Assembly: GCA_902476665.1 (NCBI GenBank)
Contig: CABSEO010000046.1
Coordinates: 1 to 9,457 of the forward strand
Length of the DNA: 9,457 nt
Source: an uncultured Emergencia sp.
GTDB taxonomy: Bacteria > Bacillota > Clostridia > Peptostreptococcales > Anaerovoracaceae
Direction: 5' to 3'
Part shown: piece by piece, positions 6,858 to 9,457 of the stretch
Numbering within the stretch: position 1 is the stretch's first letter
How the letters are laid out: every line of letters begins with the position of its first letter
Translations under genes and position numbers: made by a program
The notes under the pieces: model-generated
The model's input: the letters and a program-made list of their open reading frames with translations, nothing else
Databases searched by the model: none
Told to the model about the DNA's origin: nothing

Positions 6858-7857
6858 AGAAAGCGTGAAACTGAAGAGACTCAGAAAGCGGGTCAAACCA
6901 TATATGGATTTTTACAGATGTCATCGGAGAATTGTCGTGATTATCTGTGCCGCTGTAATGCTCATTGCTGTTATTCATGGAATCAGTACAGCTCGGCAGG
7001 AAAGCAGATATGTGAAGGATGAAGAAGGATCAATCCGCGGACTGCAGATTGATCCGAAAAAAGCTGTTCTTTCTTTTCCAATTGAAGTAACCGCTCAAAA
7101 GAACGGTGTCACAGTAAAATTGGAAACGGTTTTATCTTTTGGGAAAGATAAGCAAGAAGTACATCTGCAGAAGGCACCAAAAGTGGAGGAAAGCCTGAAA
7201 AAGGTTTTGCAGGATGTGGCAAGACAGGTGGAAAATCAGGATGGAACAATGATAAAGCTGCCTTCTCATCTGGAAGATGGAACTGAACTCAGATGGTCCA
7301 GTTTAAATACCTCTTCAGTACCTGCAGTTTTTCTGTTGCTCCCGCTGTGCCTCTTCTTTTTGTATCAGTACAGTATACAGAAAGAAAAGGAAGCTGCGCA
7401 GAGAAAAGCAGACGAGCTGAGAAGACAGCTTCCCTCGTTTAACAGCCAGATTATGTTACTGCTAGGAAGCGGGCTGATATTTCACGATGCGTTTGCCCGT
7501 GTTTCGGAGGGATATCGAAAACAGAATAATAAAGGATATCTGGCGCAGGTTGTGCAGGAAATTTATCGCGAAACTGAAGAAACAGGAAGCAGCCTTGTCA
7601 CTGTTCTGACCAGGTATAGCAAAGAGATTGGAGTCAGAGAATTTTCGCGAATTTCCGGAATCATTGCTGACAATCAGCGTAAAGGTGTGAATTTAAAAGA
7701 TAAACTGGAAAGTGAGAGCGAGCTTCTCTGGAATCAGAGAAAGAAACTGGCCGAGGAAAAGGGACGCGCAGCTGAAACAAAGCTTTCTTTTCCTCTCGCG
7801 ATTTTGCTTCTGGTACTGGTGATGATAACAGCATCTCCTGCAATTCTTCAGATGTGA
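6847..7857 (+). CDS. tadC: TadC-like pilus platform protein with an extra extracytoplasmic domain
   Basis: This 336-residue protein is a TadC-type platform protein by position and by its C-terminal T2SSF-like region (about 195-320), which includes LPSFNSQIMLLLGSGL (195-210), ETEETGSSLVTVLTRYSKEI (242-261) and a final membrane segment (313-333). The N-terminus is very basic (KRLRKRVK), then comes TM1 (about 28-46). Residues 48-156 form a soluble stretch with Phe/Ile/Val beta-type sequence and one helix-like part (EESLKKVLQDVARQVE), and TM2 follows (157-175). If the T2SSF part is cytoplasmic, the stretch between TM1 and TM2 lies outside the cell. The start is a TTG at 6847 with AAAGGA nine bases upstream; GTG 6865 and ATG 6904 are alternatives. 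No cysteine or catalytic motif is visible in the extra domain. Confidence 0.85.
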   Translation: MKYKESVKLKRLRKRVKPYMDFYRCHRRIVVIICAAVMLIAVIHGISTARQESRYVKDEEGSIRGLQIDPKKAVLSFPIEVTAQKNGVTVKLETVLSFGKDKQEVHLQKAPKVEESLKKVLQDVARQVENQDGTMIKLPSHLEDGTELRWSSLNTSSVPAVFLLLPLCLFFLYQYSIQKEKEAAQRKADELRRQLPSFNSQIMLLLGSGLIFHDAFARVSEGYRKQNNKGYLAQVVQEIYRETEETGSSLVTVLTRYSKEIGVREFSRISGIIADNQRKGVNLKDKLESESELLWNQRKKLAEEKGRAAETKLSFPLAILLLVLVMITASPAILQM

Positions 7858-7866
7858 AATATAGTT

Positions 7867-7872
7867 AGGAGG
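7867..7872 (+). promoter_or_regulatory. Strong ribosome-binding site for flp
   Basis: A full AGGAGG ends six bases before the ATG at 7879. It is the best Shine-Dalgarno in the tad genes after tadZ, fitting a pilin that must be made in many more copies than the machine. A 21-bp gap separates tadC and flp, the only gap between tad genes seen here. Confidence 0.85.
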
Positions 7873-7878
7873 ATACAT

Positions 7879-8022
7879 ATGTTAAATGTACTAAAAAACA
7901 AAAAGGGAATGGAAATGGTTCAGGTTGCAATACTGATAGCACTTGCAGTAGCCCTGGGGCTGATATTCAAGTCGGAGATTACAGAGTTTGTCAACAATAC
8001 CTTTGCGGGACTCAATGGATGA
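7879..8022 (+). CDS. flp: Flp-type (type IVb) prepilin, 47 residues
   Basis: This small gene encodes the probable major pilin. The first ten residues, MLNVLKNKKG, are a short basic leader ending in the glycine expected before prepilin peptidase cleavage. After Gly10 comes a hydrophobic helix, VQVAILIALAVALGLIF (14-30), then a polar tail, KSEITEFVNNTFAGLNG (31-47), as in the Flp1-like pilins of Firmicutes. The mature protein would have 37 residues. Usual Flp pilins have Glu at +5; here +5 is Gln15 and Glu12 is at +2. Position between tadC and tadE, a strong Shine-Dalgarno and the small size all support the call. The stop overlaps the tadE start (ATGA). Confidence 0.88.
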   Translation: MLNVLKNKKGMEMVQVAILIALAVALGLIFKSEITEFVNNTFAGLNG

Positions 8023-8360
8023 TGCGGTATCTGGCCAGGCTGATTCACAGCAGACAGGGTGATGAATTTATTGAAGCAGCATTGGTACTTCCCACTCTGA
8101 TTCTGACTGTACTTTCTATGATTCTGCTGATTATGCACTTTTATCTCTGTCTGGATACGCAGATCCAGGTTCACGGGAATCTGATGAAAGAAGTCTCTGA
8201 AAGCAAAGCGCTGTTTCGGATATGCACAGAATCTGATTCAGTATCATCAAAGATGGCTGGTATGACAGACATGATATTGAGTAAAAACATAACCGGAAGA
8301 ATGTATGTACTGGATTATGCGGAAATAGTTCGGGCAGGTGAGATGGTTGAATTTGATTAG
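8019..8360 (+). CDS. tadE: TadE-like minor pilin
   Basis: The 113-residue protein has a TadE-type N-terminus: a short basic leader ending SRQGDEFIEAALVLPTLIL (11-29). Gly14 is the expected cleavage point and Glu19 sits at the canonical +5, followed by a membrane helix (about 20-43). The remaining 70 residues are soluble and presumably outside the membrane. TadE proteins are pseudopilins processed by the same peptidase as Flp. Two adjacent ATGs (8019 and 8022) could serve as start; the first overlaps the flp stop and the Shine-Dalgarno (GCGGGA, 8005-8010) is weak, so coupling to flp translation is likely. It overlaps the next gene by 14 bp if that gene starts at 8347. Confidence 0.87.
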   Translation: MMRYLARLIHSRQGDEFIEAALVLPTLILTVLSMILLIMHFYLCLDTQIQVHGNLMKEVSESKALFRICTESDSVSSKMAGMTDMILSKNITGRMYVLDYAEIVRAGEMVEFD

Positions 8361-9457
8361 AAGTAATAGAAAAGGTTCAGTTACGATTTTTGTTTGCATC
8401 TTTTTCGTGACACTGGTATTTATGATCACGATTTTCATTGATATTTCCAGAAAGACGGCAGTAGGCAGTTCTGTTCAGTCGCTTTGCGGCTTATGGAGTG
8501 AGTCAGTACTTGCAGAATATGATCTGAACCTACAGAAACGATATCAGGTTTTCGGTTTTTACGGCTATTCTTCAGATGTGAAGAACAAACTGGAATTTTA
8601 CGCCGGACAGTCATTTGATAGCAAGAAATATATTTCCTATGAGGTGAAAAACTGCAGTCTGTATGATTACTGTCTTGTTAATGTAGATGTGATGAAAGAA
8701 CAGCTGGCAGCGGCAGGGAAATTGGTGATTACTGAAAAATTTGTGAAACCAGATAATACTGTTGTGCCGATCGAAGGTGCTGTGCAGAGAGGAGGAGATC
8801 TTTTTGAAGATCTGCCTTCTGAGGGCTCTGATAAAAGCTATTCCCTTTCACAAATCACAGATTTACTGAAAAGCGGGACTTCAGCAACCGATTCAATCAT
8901 ACGGACAGGAAAAAGCTATCTGGTGAATAAATATATATTTGCTTTTTTTAAGGATGCTGCAGACAGCCATGAACTAGGCGAAACCTGGTTTGATCAGGAA
9001 ATTGAATACCTGATTTGTGGCAAAAAAAGTGATGAATCCATCAGAAGCGCAATGAGAAACAGGATCATCGCAGTAAGAGAGGCAGTTAATTTTACTTATC
9101 TCAATAAAGATCCGAAAAAAAGTGCAGAAGCCATGGCTGCAGCGCAGCTTCTAACGCCTGGACCTGCAGCAGCAGCCACTCAGAAAGCTATTCTTGCAGC
9201 CTGGGCATTAGCTGAGAGTGTCAATGATTATCGGCTGCTGACGGATGGTCATAAAGTTGCTGATATGAAAACAGATGCCACATGGGCTGTAGACCTGGAT
9301 TCTATTCTGGCACACCGGGGTGGGGACGGTTATATTTATACAGGTATAGACAGCGGAAGAACTTATGAGGAATACCTGAAACTGTTTGTGTATACCATGG
9401 ATGAACGTGTAAAGATTCTGCGAATCATGGATCTGATACAGATTAACATGCGTTATC
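8347..9457 (+). CDS. TadG-like membrane-anchored protein of a Clostridial Tad locus, partial
   Basis: A long frame of about 370 codons stays open from 8329 to the right edge. It starts best at TTG 8347, five bases after AGGTGA; GTG 8338 and TTG 8353 are alternatives. The N-terminus, NLIRSNRKGSVTIFVCIFF, resembles the KGS/RGSITVFV opening of the large TadG-like proteins that follow tadE in Clostridia, some filed as DUF5702 (recalled, not searched). One membrane helix (about 12-31) is followed by a long extracellular region. Near the helix, WSESVLAEYD (residues 52-61) and KRYQVFGFYGY (65-75) also fit that family. Gly10 could be a cleavage site but +5 is Phe15, not Glu, so it may simply be a membrane anchor. 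An Ala-rich segment lies around 9130-9215. I see no catalytic motif. The C-terminal part is outside the window. Confidence 0.72.
   Translation, partial: MNLIRSNRKGSVTIFVCIFFVTLVFMITIFIDISRKTAVGSSVQSLCGLWSESVLAEYDLNLQKRYQVFGFYGYSSDVKNKLEFYAGQSFDSKKYISYEVKNCSLYDYCLVNVDVMKEQLAAAGKLVITEKFVKPDNTVVPIEGAVQRGGDLFEDLPSEGSDKSYSLSQITDLLKSGTSATDSIIRTGKSYLVNKYIFAFFKDAADSHELGETWFDQEIEYLICGKKSDESIRSAMRNRIIAVREAVNFTYLNKDPKKSAEAMAAAQLLTPGPAAAATQKAILAAWALAESVNDYRLLTDGHKVADMKTDATWAVDLDSILAHRGGDGYIYTGIDSGRTYEEYLKLFVYTMDERVKILRIMDLIQINMRY

Noticed and set aside
7920..8174. Open frame of 84 codons on the minus strand opposite flp and tadE
   Set aside because: It is antisense to two well-supported pilin genes and has no ribosome-binding site or family pattern.
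1..9457. CRISPR arrays, tRNA or rRNA genes, insertion sequences, prophage or attachment sites
   Set aside because: I saw no regularly spaced repeats, no tRNA-like or rRNA-like sequence, no transposase or integrase frame and no long direct or inverted repeats. By eye, base composition looks even across the window.

Overview
The window looks like a chromosomal segment from an anaerobic, low-to-moderate GC Firmicute of the class Clostridia, probably Lachnospiraceae-like. This rests on three things seen here: an FMN-riboswitch-controlled riboflavin operon, a YlmC/YmxH-type PRC-barrel gene next to a TepA-type ClpP-fold protease gene, and a Gram-positive Tad (tight adherence, type IVb) pilus operon. 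The taxon is inferred from protein family flavour, not from a marker gene.

Left part, minus strand (positions 1 to about 3041). A sigma-A promoter (TTGACA, 17-bp spacer, TAGAAT) at 2764-2792 drives an FMN riboswitch (2632-2740). Next come a perfect 10-bp terminator hairpin with eight U residues (2513-2547) and then ribD, ribE and ribB/ribBA, the last cut by the left edge. Together they make riboflavin from GTP- and ribulose-5-phosphate-derived precursors, and the riboswitch is expected to stop transcription when FMN is plentiful. A small ymxH-like gene ends 15 bp before the -35 box of the rib promoter.

Middle (3042-3851). A 58-bp divergent gap separates ymxH from tepA on the plus strand. tepA encodes a ClpP-like serine protease with Ser, His and Asp in the expected places. 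No terminator is visible after tepA, and a strong promoter (TTGACA, 17 bp, TATTCT) lies just before tadZ.

Right part, plus strand (3852-9457). This is a tightly packed Tad pilus operon: tadZ, cpaF, tadB, tadC, flp, tadE and a long TadG-like gene that runs off the right edge. Most junctions overlap by a few bases, so translation is probably coupled; flp instead has its own strong Shine-Dalgarno. CpaF should power the pilus, TadB and TadC should form the membrane platform, TadZ should position the machine, and Flp, TadE and the last protein supply pilin-like subunits. No prepilin peptidase, CpaB or secretin gene is in view.

The system is a recognisable family, not a wholly new one. Four parts deserve a second look. 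TadZ lacks the P-loop lysine. TadC carries a domain of about 110 residues between its first two membrane segments. The Flp pilin has Gln in place of the usual Glu at +5. The last gene encodes a large membrane-anchored protein of unclear function.
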